Below, in pieces: positions 10,301 through 22,510 of a DNA stretch of 64,000 nt (position 1 is the first letter of the stretch; each line of letters starts with the position of its first letter). The DNA is taken from NCBI GenBank assembly GCA_027625915.1, contig JANTQA010000032.1, positions 11,362,001 to 11,426,000 of the forward strand, in the 5' to 3' direction. A model generated the notes under the pieces. The model ran no database searches, was not told the origin of the DNA, and saw nothing but the letters and a program-made list of their open reading frames with translations. The position numbers and the translations under genes are program-made. This DNA comes from Anaeramoeba flamelloides. Its lineage: Eukaryota; Metamonada; Anaeramoebidae.

Positions 10301-12956
10301 AGAGACCGAATCTTTATCAGCTAATAGAAAACTCTTAATTTACACACACGATCCAAACGATGAGACAAATAAGGACAAAACCATCAAAATATTTACCGAT
10401 TCAAAGGGAGAATATTGCTTTAAGGCAATTCCAAATATTGGGTACCATATTGTACCAAAAATCAGCAAATCTGAACAAGAACAAGGGCTAGCTTTACATA
10501 CCGCCCAAAGCTTCCCATTATATGTGAACAATGGGCCATTATTTGAGATCAATTTTGATCAAACAATTGTCAATATTGAAGGGCGCGTAATCTGTGGCGA
10601 ACAGGATCCTAAAAAGGCCATAAATGAACAGCAATTTGGGTGTAGCCCACAGGACATGAAATCTATTGTGATCAGACTCGAAAAATCGGGCAAATGGATC
10701 AATCCAGACGAAAAGGGAGAATTTACCTTTGAAACCTTCCCAGGAGAAGAGACCATCAGAATCCATAGCAAATATTGGTGCTTTGCAAACGATCGATTCA
10801 AATTACAAATCAAGGATAATGACGTCCAAGTCTTATTTGCACAAACAGGATTACTAATTCCAGTCCAATCAAGCCATTCCGTCCAATCTCAGTTATATTA
10901 TGCAGGCGCCACAAAAAAAAAGGATCAGAAATTAGCATTAGAAAAGGAATTAAATTTGGAAAGCGGCATGAATTTGATCTGTGTCAAAAATTCAGGAAAT
11001 TACATGATCAAAACAGATAATTGCTACCAATATGAACAAGATGGTTATCGATTCAACACCGAGAAAAAATTAAAGTCCCTCGTTGAATCTGATTTAACAA
11101 AACTTGAATTAAAAAAAATTGCCAAATCATTTAAGCCAAAGGTCTTTTTGAAGGCTCAAAAAATCAAAATCATTGGCAAAATCCAAATTGATAATGCTCT
11201 TGAAAATATTCCAAAGGAAATTCAAATAACTGTTGTTCCAATCGTAAAAAATAAATTTGGTACTTTGACTAAAAAAAATAAAGAGTCAATTGAAATTTCT
11301 GCACTCAAAGAAGAAAACGGACCAGACGGGGAAACAAGTGAATTTAATTTTGAATTTTTTGGAGAATTTGGCAAGGCCTATGAATTTATTCCAAATTCAG
11401 ACTCCATGCTATTTTATCCAAAAAAAATTAAAACACAATTTATTAACGAAATTTACGATGACGAAAATTCGATGATCCAAGCGTCCGAGCAAAAGGAAAT
11501 TGACTATACCTGCCCAATTACATTGCAAAAAATGAAAGCAAAAAAGGGAATTTTCATTGTCGGAGAAATCAAGCCAAGCTTGTCCAAAGTCAAAATTTTT
11601 GTTACACGAAAATTGAAAAGTGACTTAAGCAAAGACCAATTAAAAGACTTGGACATGGGGGAGGATCACTACCAACAACAACAAGAAGGAAAAGTTGATG
11701 CCGAAGATGAAGATCAAATCACTGCCATAACCAATAAAAAGGGAATTTATAAGGTTGGCCCATTGGACGATCTTTATGATTATACTGTAACCGCCGAAAA
11801 GGAGAACTATAGATTCCACAAGGACAAGAACAATGAATTCAACTTTGGCTATAAAAAACTTGGATCGATCACGGTCAAGGTATTTGAAAGGGTAATTGAC
11901 GAAAAAACTAATAAGGAAAAGAAAATCCCAATCGTTGGCGTATTACTCTCCTTATCTGGCGCTGGTGGATTTAGAAGCAACCAAATCATCTCGAAAAAAT
12001 CTGGTACCTTTGCCTTTAACGACCTTCTGCCGGGTAACTTCTTTTTAAGAACAATGCTCAAGGAATATGAATTCGAAACCGCAACAACAAAAATTGAATT
12101 AACGGAAGGCGCAGACTTTGCAATTGAGATTCTTGGTATAAGAACCAGTTACAGTTGCTTTGGTAGAGTTCAAACTTTAATCAACCAACCACTCAAGGAT
12201 TTAATCGTTGAGGCAACTAGCTACGGCGAAATTAATAACGCCGACGATGCTGCTGATGCTGATGCTGATGAAAATAAAATTATTTCACATGAAGAAGCAC
12301 AAACAGATTCAACAGGAAGATTCCGTATTCGTGGTCTGATCCCAAGTTATAAGTACACCATTAGAGTTAAAGATCATGAATCATTCCAAAGGACAAGCCC
12401 TAATGAAATCACCCTCGAAATGAGCAAAAAGGACATTTTTAATACCAACTTTGTCGCATTCCAAGACAGCAAAACTTTTGATCTTAATGGCTTTGTCAAT
12501 ACAGACGACGAATTTGTTGACTCATTAGACGTACAATTATTTAGAAATAACGACAACAAAGTATTCAAAACCATCAGGCCCTTGAAAAATTCTGGTTTCT
12601 TCATCTTTTCAGATCTTGAACAGGGTGAATACAAAATTAAACTCGTTTCAAATCTTGACTCCAACCAATATAAATATAAATTGCCCAATACCAAAATCAC
12701 TATTCAAAAAGATACATTCAAATCGGCTAGAGACTTGGTGCAACTTGATTTTAGCCCCAAATTAATACCTCCAATGTCATTGTCCAGCTCGAAAAAATCT
12801 CCTCTCGTTTCTTTAATCACTTTTGCATTTTTCATCTTTTGTGTTTACGCTGGAATCAATTACCAAAAATCAAAAGAAATTTTAAATAAATTTTTGGCTT
12901 CAATCAAAAAAAGAAAATTAAGAGGAAAAAAAAAAAATGTTAAGAAAAGAAAATAA
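7394..12956 (+). CDS. NOMO: NOMO (nodal modulator) homologue, ER membrane BOS-complex subunit
   Basis: Four exons: 7394-7515, 7606-7694, 7804-7881 and 9325-12956. All junctions are GT-AG and phase-compatible, giving 1306 aa (human NOMO is about 1220). A signal peptide (RIFVVLLLLFSLLGFL) is followed by a CEGYVKFP block, then GYYVIPLYD and WSF, the conserved NOMO start. Across the last junction the reading becomes WSF-TPQQVKIQ...CLADVNFIFSG, matching the NOMO pattern WSFEP...C...DINFVFTG. The remainder is an array of Ig-like/carboxypeptidase-regulatory beta-sandwich repeats (GxYxF..LxPGxY types). One TM segment (SLITFAFFIFCVYAGI) is followed by a short Lys/Arg-rich cytosolic tail. In animals NOMO forms the BOS complex with Nicalin and TMEM147 in the multipass translocon. 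Intron 3 is 1443 bases, contains a 175-bp repeat, and ends at an A-rich acceptor (CCCAAAG). A T33 tract follows the stop codon at about 13019-13052. Confidence 0.93.
8514..8687. mobile_element. 175-bp palindromic repeat, copy 1 (in NOMO intron 3)
   Basis: The left end GGTATTTGAAT (8521) pairs with ATTCAAATACC near 8680. Inside, the two halves carry TTTTCACTT and its inverse AAGTGAAAA. Sister copies lie at 22333-22510 and 25578-25746. It is a non-autonomous element of the MITE type. A short (AAATC)n tract follows at about 9003-9027, and an A run of about 22 precedes it at about 8366. Confidence 0.6.
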
Positions 12957-13015
12957 TTTTATGAAAGAATTTTGTTGTTTTTCAATTTAGATTTTTTTAT
13001 TTTGCAAAATTTCGG

Positions 13016-13056
<41 letters not shown>

Positions 13057-13584
13057 AAATTATTCATGTTCAAGTAATAATTTATATTTGCTTTGAAAAA
13101 AAAAATTCAAAAGTTATTTTTAGATAATAATAAATAAATTTCATACAAGTATTAGAGATAATAACTTTTTACTGTTTTTTATTTGTGAAATTTTTATTGT
13201 CTTTGTATTATTTTTAAGATCTTGAGAGACATAAATTGCTTAAAATGAGATTAATTGAACGAAAAAGTAATAAGAAAAATAAATTATTTTATTTCCATTG
13301 CTTTCAAATAAACTTTATTAAAACACACACTATATCACCTTTAATTATAAAAAATAATGCATATTACTTTTTTTGAGTAAAAATGTTCTAATGATCAGAA
13401 TTTATCGTTAATTGAATAGTACTTTTATATGAAACTTCAGATTCATTTAACATCAAGAATGTTAAGTCAATAGAAATTGTTGAAATTTATAATTTTTGCA
13501 CTTTTTTTTTTAATTTTACAATTTAGGAAAAACCATATTCTCTTTTTTTTAACAATATAAATTTTCTCTTTAAGATAAGCTTTG

Positions 13585-14095
13585 TTTCACTTAAAATGGT
13601 AGCTCAAAAAAATTTCAAAATATCAATTATTTTTTATAAATAGCCTTTAAAGATCAAATTAGAAATAAGAAGAATAAGACACATTATAGAAAATTTGATA
13701 TAATTATGAAAAAAAACTAATCAGTAGATATATTTTCTTAAAAATTGAAAAACTCAAATTCTTCGGTCTTATTCGAGAAAAACTATAATGTCCATTTTAA
13801 TCTTTAATTGAACATCCTAAAAAAATCTCAAGAGAAATCAATATCATTTCTCTATAATCATTTTTTCTGTATGAGTAACCTTTGAATAACTCATTTTTAT
13901 CAAGTGATTAATGATTTGCTTTTAAAAAAAAAATTTACTATTGAATTACATTTTGGAAAAAAAAAGTAAAATGACAAAAAATGTGAAAAAATATTGTTAT
14001 TTTTGAAATTTCTAATAAATATTTTTTTTCAAATGCCAATTAAAATACTTTGCTAATATACAATTCACCCACCCCAACTTGTGAGATTTGACTAT
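13585..14095. mobile_element. CAGTCAAAG-ended element family, copy 1 (diverged)
   Basis: About 510 bp, alignable by eye to 30670-31185 and 50518-51041. The shared internal landmark ATATCAATTATTTTTTATAA is followed by the same order of blocks (AGATATATTTTCTTAAAAATTG; TTTCTCTATAATCATTT). The terminal repeats are more decayed than in copy 2. No coding capacity is seen. Confidence 0.6.
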
Positions 14096-14516
14096 AAAAT
14101 TGCAGATTCAAAGAAAAAAAACTATAATGAATAGTTTTTTCAATTTTAATAAATAAATTATTGTTTTGCTGGATAAAAATGAAAAAGGGTTTGGAATTTA
14201 TTTTATATTTATTAAGATAGTGGGGGGTGTGGAAAATTTGAAAAAATGAAAAAAAAAAGAAATAAAATAAATAAAATATTCATAAGAAAATGTTAATATT
14301 CTTTGTCTTGTAAAACCAAAAATTATTATCCTTAATTATTATTTTAATGAATTCAGAGAAATAATTATTTTTTATTGGTATTTTGATTTCTGTCTATTGG
14401 AAAAATTATAAATTATGAGATATTAGTACCACTTAATCAATATATTGATTCCTTGGTTGATTCAAGATTTATAAAAGTAAACTTATCATTTTTTCTAAAA
14501 GATAAAATAAATTTAA

Positions 14517-14712
14517 AGTCAGTTCCAATTTTTAGATATAACCTTTGAACTAAATCTAAAGTACAAAAAATCACAAATTAAGGTACATTTTTTGATAATT
14601 TTTTTTATCACAAATTATTTTTACTAAATTCGATATTTTTTTCCTTAAAATTAGATTTATTTACTACATCAAATTTAGTTGAAAGTTTGTGTTGTAAAAG
14701 TGGAACTGAATA
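14517..14712. mobile_element. CAGTC/TTTCACTTTTAAGGCAC MITE, decayed copy
   Basis: About 195 bp with the family's order: GTCAGTTCCAATTTTTA at the left, AAATTAAGGTACA inside, and GAAAGTTTGTGTTGTAAAAG then TGGAACTGA at the right. It is clearly older than the three copies at 52.6-54.6 kb, which keep nearly perfect ends. Confidence 0.6.
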
Positions 14713-15460
14713 TAAAAAAATAAAATTAAATAAAACTATATTTATATTGAATGTACAGATAAAATAGCTTCTACAAGGGAAAAAAGGGGAAAATTACTTA
14801 TCTTAAAAAAATCCAAATTAAAAGAGAAAAACCATCAATAAAACTTGGTTACTTCCTTATTTGATATTTTTTTAAATAATTAAAAATTCAATTTTTTTTA
14901 TTTATATAAGAGTGGTTTGATGAGTAAACCGGTAAGATTTATATTCTTTTTTTGTTAATAATAATAATAAATAATAATAATATTTTTTTAAAAATATTCA
15001 GGAATTTAATATAAAATAATCAAAAAAAAAAAAATAAATAAATAAAAAACAAGAGAAAACTCTATAAATTAAAAAAAAGATGATAAAAAATAAGGAAGAA
15101 AAACACCATCGATAATTAATCAACTTCAATAAATTCATCACTCCTACACTGATAAAAACTATTTCATCATAATTTATGAAGTTGAATATAATAATTATTT
15201 TTTTCTAAATCTTTCTTTTTTATTGGTTTTTTTTTGCTTTTTTTTGTAGATAATATTGAAGAAACATTATTTAAAGAAAAATTAACAAATAAATCACTTA
15301 AATAATAAGAGAAAGTACTAAGAATAAACTTAATTATTTATTAAAAATCTGTTTAACTAAAATTAAGCCATTTAAAAATAAATCAACAATGTATTATTGT
15401 ATGTTACAATATCTTGAATAACCAACCTTTCCCCTTTTTATTTTTTTAAAAAATAATATT

Positions 15461-16032
15461 TAAGGTATTTTCAAAAAAGTGGGGAAATTTTTTTTTACAA
15501 TTCATAAAAAAATATCTTTGTTAGTAAAAGTTCTCTTTAATTAACATTGTCAAATTAAGTCTAATATTAATGTCGATTGGATCAATTGACCAGGGTATTT
15601 ATTTCAAAAATTTTGGATAAAATATTTACAAAAAATAAAAAAAGAAATCACACTTTTTTTCGTAAAACAAATTACTACCAATCTCAATAAAGAAACAGGA
15701 AATATGGAAAGGGTACAAATAATTGTTTAAACCATCAAATGCAGTTATAAGCCTTCAATTCTATTTGTAAATTTTTTGAGGTTAAACAAGAACTGAAAAC
15801 TTTTTTTTCAATCAAAAAGAAAATAATTAACAGCAATTTTCATACCTAAAAAATATCAGATATAATCGATATCAGAAAATTTAATATCTTTTATTTATGT
15901 AATAAAATACTAAAAAATAAATTGAATTATTACCAAGAACTTATAAATGGTATTTAATGATTTCAGATGTTCAAATACCTTTTTGAAGATTAAATTTAAA
16001 AGATATATTTTCAAATAAATTTGACCCACTTT
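15461..16032. mobile_element. AAGGTATTTYCAAAAAAGTGG element family, copy 1
   Basis: Starts TAAGGTATTTTCAAAAAAGT and runs collinear with the copies at 33766, 44151 and 45442. Internal landmarks include GGAAATATGGAAAGGGTACA and CAATCAAAAAGAAAATAATT. The right end stops at TTGACCCACTTT, so the last bases of the right terminal repeat are missing. It is non-autonomous and about 570 bp. Confidence 0.75.
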
Positions 16033-16082
16033 ATTGATAATAGATTATTTATATATTTAAATATATATATATATATATATAT

Positions 16083-17629
16083 CACAGGTAATACTTTTTT
16101 TCATTTGAAAACCGCGAAAGATTTATAAAATCGCGTTTTTTCGACTTTTTTACACGTTTTTTCGTTTCATTCATTGTTTTCGTTTCATTCATTGTTTTCG
16201 TTTTTTCTTTTTTGAAAAAGTCCTCGAATTTTTTTGAAATCATACTTTCGGTTTCTGGGATGTGAAAAAACACATATGAAAAAACTTAAAAACAATGAAT
16301 GTAACGAAAAAAAAAAAACAATTAAAACACAGGTAGGGTGTAATTGCTTTAAATATATTAGAAAAAAATAGGGTAATTCGTGATTTCCTATTTACGTGAG
16401 GGACTTTGGTTTTAAAAACATTAAAATAGTTTGTTTTCTCTTTTGAAAACATCAAAACAATATAAAGTGGATTTTCTGTTAAAAACTCTTGGAAATTGTA
16501 AAAATTTGAAATACAGAGTTAAAAAAAATTTTTTTTGAAATAAATTACAATCTTAGGAAGAAAGGTTGTTCATATTTTCACTTTTTAACTATTCCAAATT
16601 AGATCGGCTCACCCAATTTTTTTGTATTGTGATTACAAGTAATTTATAATATTTTTTATTGATCACAAAAAAAAACATTAAAAATTATTATCATAAAAAT
16701 AATTTTTTTTCTACAATTACTAATTTAAAAAATTTGATCAGTAATTTTTTTATCATATTAATTCACCTTCGACTTATGAGCAATTCAATAAAATTTCCAA
16801 TTATTTTTTTGATTCTATAATACCATGTTTTCCACTATTTTTTCACATAATTGATTATTGCATTTCTTATTTCTAAGAAGTTATTTATTTATGAATCCTT
16901 TATTATGTTTTGTTTAAAAAACATTTTCATTTTTTATTATTTAATTTTTATAATAATTGTTTTCAAACAATTTTTTGCTGCATTTTTTAAAAAAATTAGG
17001 ACTTTAGACATTTAAAAGATAATTATTTGTTAAAATGATTGAAAAAACTCAAAGTCTACTTAACTTAAGTTATAACCCTTTCACCTTTTAAATACTTTTA
17101 AGTATTATAATATTATTTCTATATTAAATTTACATATTCAATTATTATTATTCTCTAATACTACATAACAAGGGGGGATTAGGAACCAAATAAGATAAAA
17201 TTATAACACTCAATAGATGTAAAGATAAGGATAAATTAAAGTATCCAGTAAATTTGGTTTAAAATCATAAGTAATTGATGTCATTTTTTTTGTACTTTTC
17301 CTTTTTTTTGTGATCGATCAAAAAAATATTATTTTTAAAAAATATTAATTTCAATCAAAATAAATTTTAATTCAATTTTTTTGTTTTTTTTTTAGTAATA
17401 AAATGAATTAAATATATACATAATAAATTTTTCTTCCCATTATTTTAATTATTTATATCTTTTATTTATGTTTTTTTTGTGTGTTGTAATTTTCAAGAAT
17501 TTTTGAGATATACTAAAAGAAATATATAAATATTTGGTAAACGTAAATATTCAAAAAAAACTCCATAGTCCATGATGTCGATATACATGGAATTCACCCT
17601 TTTCAATTGTTACTGTAAATAAAAAAATC

Positions 17630-17676
<47 letters not shown>

Positions 17677-17745
17677 AAACGATTTTTACGCGTCGCTCAC
17701 GTGTGCGCCAACGTGTTTCATTACATCGACAAAATCGTCATACCT

Positions 17746-17748
<3 letters not shown>
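16083..17748. other. 1.67-kb segment bounded by inverted CACAGGTA and flanked by (AT)n tracts
   Basis: CACAGGTA at 16083-16090 directly follows an (AT)n tract, and TACCTGTG at 17741-17748 directly precedes a second one of about 58 bases. A third (AT)n tract lies at 17632-17671. Near the left end are two direct copies of CGTTTCATTCATTGTTTT (16161-16198) and CGCG-containing stretches rare elsewhere. Between the two right-hand AT tracts lies a 76-base GC-richer island with ACGCGTCGCTCACGTGTGCG. It may be an element that targets (AT)n, or chance. The 8-bp ends are short. Confidence 0.35.

Positions 17749-17805
<57 letters not shown>
17632..17805. repeat. Two (AT)n microsatellites around a GC-richer island
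   Basis: (AT)n at 17632-17671 and 17749-17805 flank 76 bases of unusually G+C-rich sequence for this window. The tracts read as dipeptide repeats in open frames but are not coding. Confidence 0.85.
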
Positions 17806-17807
<2 letters not shown>

Positions 17808-18719
17808 TATAGATATATTGGGGAAATTAAAGTTCTTTTTTTTGGAAAAAAAAAATCATTGTTTAAAATAACTTATTTTCTATTTTTTAGTTAGAACAAT
17901 ATTAAAATCCATTCAGGAGAAATGTCACGTTTCTAAAATAAATACTCAACCCCAATATAATTTTTTGATTTAAAGCTTTCACAGAAAAATCTAATATGAA
18001 ATAAAAAAGAATACCAAAAACAAACTAAATTAAATCAAAAAAAATCAGTTTTTATTCCTACCTCATCCCAAAAAATCATACTACATTGGATCAAACATAT
18101 AAAATAATAAAAAAAATATAATTCTACCTTAACCAAGCAAAAAAATAAGATTCAAATTATAAATTGAATTCCAATTTGTAGCCGAAATGTAAAAAATAAT
18201 AATATCGAAATAAAAGAAAAAAAAGTTATTTGGATTATTCTTTTGAAAAAAAAAATCTAAAAAATAACCAGAAAGAAAGAAAAAGAAAAACTAAGAAATT
18301 AATTTCTCAAATTATAATAATGATAAACAGTAGTGTAACTTTTTTTGCTTACATCAATTCTCTAATTTGAACTGTATTTTGTAAATTTGAAATCCTCCCC
18401 TAAACCGTTTTTTCTTTATATCATTTTTTTATATCCCTTCGTTAAATTATCAACAAGAGATAACAGATAAATCCAAAAACACAAAAATTTCAAATCGCTG
18501 AGAATTTCATTTTCATATCAATATCAAAGATTAGTAAAGGGGGGATATATATCCAATTTTTATTAATATTTTATATTAATCAAATAAATCAATTTTCTGT
18601 GTTTTAGGATCAAAAGTCAAGGATAAAGGATGTTTTCACTTAATTTTCAAAAACTTGTGATTCTAGTCTTATGTAATTAGCACAACCACCCCCCCCACCC
18701 GAGATCTATCTTTAAACAT

Positions 18720-19285
18720 AGTTGAATAGAATCGAATGTATATGATATAATTACTTGATAATTCAAAATGGTCTAAAAAGTTATTATAAATAGTTTTGAA
18801 GTAATAAATTATTCAATTTTTTACTTAGGATCAGAATAAAAAGGTATTATTTGTGGATTTTTTTTAATTAATTTCGAAATCTAAAGAAAAATTGAAGACC
18901 AAAAGAATAGTATCCTGGCCTAAATTATAATTATTTATTGTATCCAAAGGTAAATATTTTTTCTAAATATTTCTTTCAAGGTTTACTTAATAATCATCTG
19001 TATAAAAATCATAAGAATAATTAGTTTTGTTTCTTTTTCTCTGGGAGATAGTAGTAACATCAATATATATACAAGATATGTTACACCAATTTATCAAATA
19101 TATATATTGGCTAATTATTGAATTTTTTATCAATTATAATACCATTCCAAACATTTTAGAGAATTATATTTTGTCGCTTTGGAGTCTGAATATTGATGAT
19201 CCAACCTTTAAATGTGTCTCAAATTGTAGATTTTTTACTAAATTTTTTTTTTTTATTAATACAAGTATCATTATTAATTGATGGG
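18720..19285. repeat. Diverged dispersed repeat, copy 1
   Basis: Shares ordered blocks with 24760-25385, for example GGTTTACTTAATAATCATCT against GATTTACTCGATAATTGTCT, TTAGTTT(T)GTTTC, ATTGAATTTTTTA(T/A)CAA, and TCTGAATAT near the right end. No terminal repeat or reading frame is recognised. Similarity is clear but much decayed, so it is probably an old transposon. Confidence 0.45.
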
Positions 19286-19290
19286 ATCAA

Positions 19291-19828
19291 TATAAACTAG
19301 ATTCCAAAAATTTGGACACAGTTTAAACAGTTGAAAGAACATCATTCCTGTACTTTAAATTCAAATTGGGAAGAATTTTGATTTTACAAACAATTTTATT
19401 TTTTGTCTTTTTTGTTTTGTTTTCATTTCCTTTTTTACAGTTATGAAATCTGTTTCGTTAGATCTCGAAATTTTTTTTCAATGATTGATAGAAGGTTAGT
19501 GTTGAGTTTGTTAAATTGGAAAATCAAATACAATTGGTCGATGGTATCTTATCATTTGATCGATCAACAATTGTTGGTGAAATTTCAACAAATTTACCAA
19601 TGCATTTTTTGTTCAGCTCGTTTCATTATTTTGGACACACTGGTTTTGATTTTTGAGTTTTAAATTTTTTTTCTTATATTTGGATGAAAATGATTACTTA
19701 TAAAAACATTAATACCTTGTAACTTAAATGTAGTTTTATATTAGGTTTGGGAAAAATACAATAAATTGGGTTTTTTTTTGCCTATTTTTGATTTTGGGTG
19801 TGTCCAAATTTTTGGAACGGGGTTTATA
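19291..19828. mobile_element. CCAAAAATTTGGACACA-ended DNA element
   Basis: A 538-bp element with about 30-bp terminal inverted repeats: TATAAAC then TTCCAAAAATTTGGACACA at the left, and the inverse ending GGTTTATA at the right. The outer TATA/TA is compatible with TA target duplication of the Tc1/mariner type. Open frames inside are short and lack transposase motifs. Its right end reappears inverted at about 34375-34530. Confidence 0.7.
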
Positions 19829-20306
19829 ATACAACTTGACTAATTGATTTTCTAGAGATTTGAACTCTGGAGTACTAATGTGTTTTACCTGGAATAACAA
19901 CACACTTTGGTATTTAGACTTCTCTTTTGTAGACACTAACCCCTTAATTAGAATTAATGAAAAAATGTTTATATGATATTTTAGATTCTTAAAGTGATTC
20001 ATTAGCTAACTTTGTAATTTAACAAAAAAAATTATTAAAAATTTTATTTTATCTCATTTATTGAATCAAAAAAAGTTTTTTTTTTTTTTATTATTATTCG
20101 ATATATTGTTTTTATTATTGTTGTTGAAAAGAATCAAAAATTTTCAAATGATCAAGATAAAATCAATTCGAATTAATTTTTATTTTCTTTTTTTAAAATC
20201 AATTAGAATACATTTTTGATTGATTTATCCAACCAAATCATCAATTGAATTCGAAATATACAATCAATAAAAAAAAGCAATCATGTAAAAGATTAAAAAA
20301 AACAAA

Positions 20307-21985
20307 TTAGTTTAGATCATATTGCTTTTTAATTTTCAATAATTCAGACACGAAATTACATTGATCATTTAATTGGTAATATTCAACAGCATCAGACAAT
20401 TCATCAAAGATTAATTTTGGGTCTTCGTTTGTTGTCTGTTCAATTGAATTTGTATAAAAATATTTGATTAAAATTTTCAAGCTTTCGAAAGATTTATTAG
20501 TATAATCTTGAACTTTATTTGTACTATCTTTTTCATTAACATAATCAAACATCGCCCGAAATAAGCCACTTCTGGCAAATAAAATGAATTTGTGCACTGG
20601 TATTTCTTCATAATTAACCTCTTCATCTTCATTTTCATTCTCATTCTCTTCCTCAATTTTCATCAAAATTTTAAAATCTTTTGAATCATCATCCTGGTAT
20701 AGCCGGGCAATGTCCTTTTCAAGTGTATTATTGACAGATGGAGGGAAAGTTAATTTCAATGAATTAAAAGTTTGTTCAAGTTTTTCTTTATCTTTCTCTG
20801 AAATTTCATCATAATAAACCCATTTCAGAAAACTCAAAGTTTGTTCTTTAGTGATTGTTGATTTTTTTTTTGTTCAAATAATTTTCTTTGGATTTGATCA
20901 ATTGTTAATTTGGTTCTGCACTCAACAAGAGTCTTATGAACGGGTATTTTGTTTCCCAATGTTCCAATTTCACAATCACAAAATTTTTTGGATTCAAATA
21001 AAAGTCTGAGATCTTGCGAAAGTGTATTATTGAAATCAAGACAAAGAAAGCTAACATCTGAACCACTGAAAATTCTGATCATGCCTTTTGAGCGCAAAAA
21101 AATATTAAAAAAACCTGGAAGGGTGATTTTTATTGGAAATCTATTGTTGTTGTTTGATTCATCTGTTGGGAATAGGCTTTTGTCAAACCCCCACCCATAC
21201 AATTCGTTTTGGTCTGTCAAAACCAAAGTTCGTCTGAGCCCTGTTGCCAGTTGGACAGCTTTCTTCTTCTTGAGTTCTGGTATTAAGGTAAAAATTGTTT
21301 TTTCGACACCAAGCCCATTTTTCCTAGTGTGACCGCAGCTAAAGGTTTGGCCCTTCTTGTTGATTAAAATGGTGTGGCTATTACCTGATTTTACAGTCAG
21401 GATCTCGGATCCTAGAAAGTTTTTAACAACAGCGGGTGTATTTTGAGAACGAGTAGAGCCAATACCTAACTCTCCATAGCCATTGTTTCCACAGGCATAT
21501 AAAAGATCAGGCTTGCTTGTGATGAAAAAGGAATTTGTGCCAGCAGATCCTGCAAAGATTTTGGTAACCTTGTCATGGACATAAACAGGCATATGTTCAA
21601 AGGTACTCTCTTTGCCAGTGCCCAGAGCACCACGATAGTTCGATCCTGAGGCATACAATTGGTCTCCATTACAAAGATAATGCCCAGAATAAATACCCAT
21701 GGTAAGTGAATTAACAAACAATTTCTTTTCTTCGAAAAATGTTACAGGCCTGAGCTTATCATAAGTACTTAGGTCTGCGTCAAGAAGAGGTACTTCTTTA
21801 TAACCGTTACTATTGGCCAAAGACCATACCTTTCCTGATTCAGTTAAAATTAGATAGGTTTTGCGACTTGAAGCAATGTCTTTGATTCTTTCGTTTTTGG
21901 GTAATTGGTATTTCCTTTTCTCCTTACATTGTTCATAAAACTCCAATTTGTTTGGCTTTTTCCAAACAAGAAAATTCGATTTCAT
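20307..21985 (-). CDS. RCC1-repeat protein with C-terminal tandem BTB-like domains (one frame break)
   Basis: Begins at the ATG at 21985-21983. Residues about 1-320 form RCC1-like propeller blades (YASGSNYRGALGTG, YACGNNGYGELGIG, FSCGHTRKNGLG, YGWGFD). Then comes a first BTB-like unit (SQDLRLLFESKKFCDCEIG, IPVHKTLVECRTKL). The frame is lost in an A10 run at about 20868-20877 (coding strand), with a stop at 20836-20834. The next frame continues the same domain without a gap in homology (EQTLSFLKWVYYDEI, matching SWVYFFGF in the 317-1645 protein). A second BTB-like unit follows: IPVHKFILFARSGLFRAMF and YYQLND, preceded by an acidic insert. One extra A, or a -1 slip, restores continuity. It is therefore either a homopolymer error, a recent mutation, or slippage on A_AAA_AAA. 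RCC1-BTB proteins are probable adaptors; no substrate is evident. About 560 aa if continuous. Confidence 0.85.
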
Positions 21986-22332
21986 CTCCACAGACGATCT
22001 TTTTTATTGTTTGGGTTTTTTTGATTTTGGTTTCGGTCCATTTGGGTAGATTGCTCAGAATTTTTATTGTAATGAAACTCAAATCTTCTTTTGCTCCAGT
22101 GACATAAAGAAACTAATCGTTTTCGATTTTTTGAAAAAAATGTGAAAAATCAAAATCTGAGAAAAAAATCACTGTTGTAGTTTTTTCTATTTGAATTCGA
22201 GTTTTTCTCCTCCTAATTTGCTTTGAAAAAACAAGTTTTTTAGTAAAAATTTCCAATAACTTTTCAAGTTTCTTGATTGAAAAAAAACGATTTGGGTATT
22301 CATTACCGAAAGTTTAACATTAGGCCGATCGA

Positions 22333-22510
22333 TATACTGGTATTTGAATTTTTAAATCGCAAAAATTTTCACTTCATTTTCATATTTTTATTTGGCTAAT
22401 ATAGAAGCCCCAATCACAACTGTTCTCTTTGAGAGTATGATTTAGAAAAGAAAAATATAGGAAAAGGAAGTGAAAATTTTTTCCCTTTTAATATTCCAAT
22501 TCCTGTAATG
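22333..22510. mobile_element. 175-bp palindromic repeat, copy 2
   Basis: Left half ACTGGTATTTGAATTTTTAA followed by AAATTTTCACTTC. The right half is the inverse: GGAAGTGAAAATTTTTTCCC then ATTCCAATTCCTGTAATG. The central CTCTTTGAGAGT is itself palindromic. Right half nearly identical to that of copy 1 in NOMO intron 3. Confidence 0.65.

Larger units (their letters stand above)
12957..20306. other. 7.3-kb gene-free region made of repeat families
   Basis: No host gene is supported between NOMO and the RCC1-BTB gene. It holds several repeat-family copies listed separately (13585-14095, 14517-14712, 15461-16032, 16083-17748, 18720-19285, 19291-19828), long T and (AT)n tracts, and a C8-containing run near 18688. 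About 480 bases separate the last repeat from the 3' end of the RCC1-BTB gene and show nothing distinctive. Confidence 0.6.

Noticed and set aside
17703-17894. Open frame with an Ile-Tyr dipeptide run
   Set aside because: It is the translation of an (AT)n microsatellite, not a gene.
19403-20002. Two short open frames in and beside the 538-bp element, considered as transposase
   Set aside because: No DDE or helix-turn-helix motif; the sequence is shared repeat DNA and the minus frame runs through the terminal repeat.
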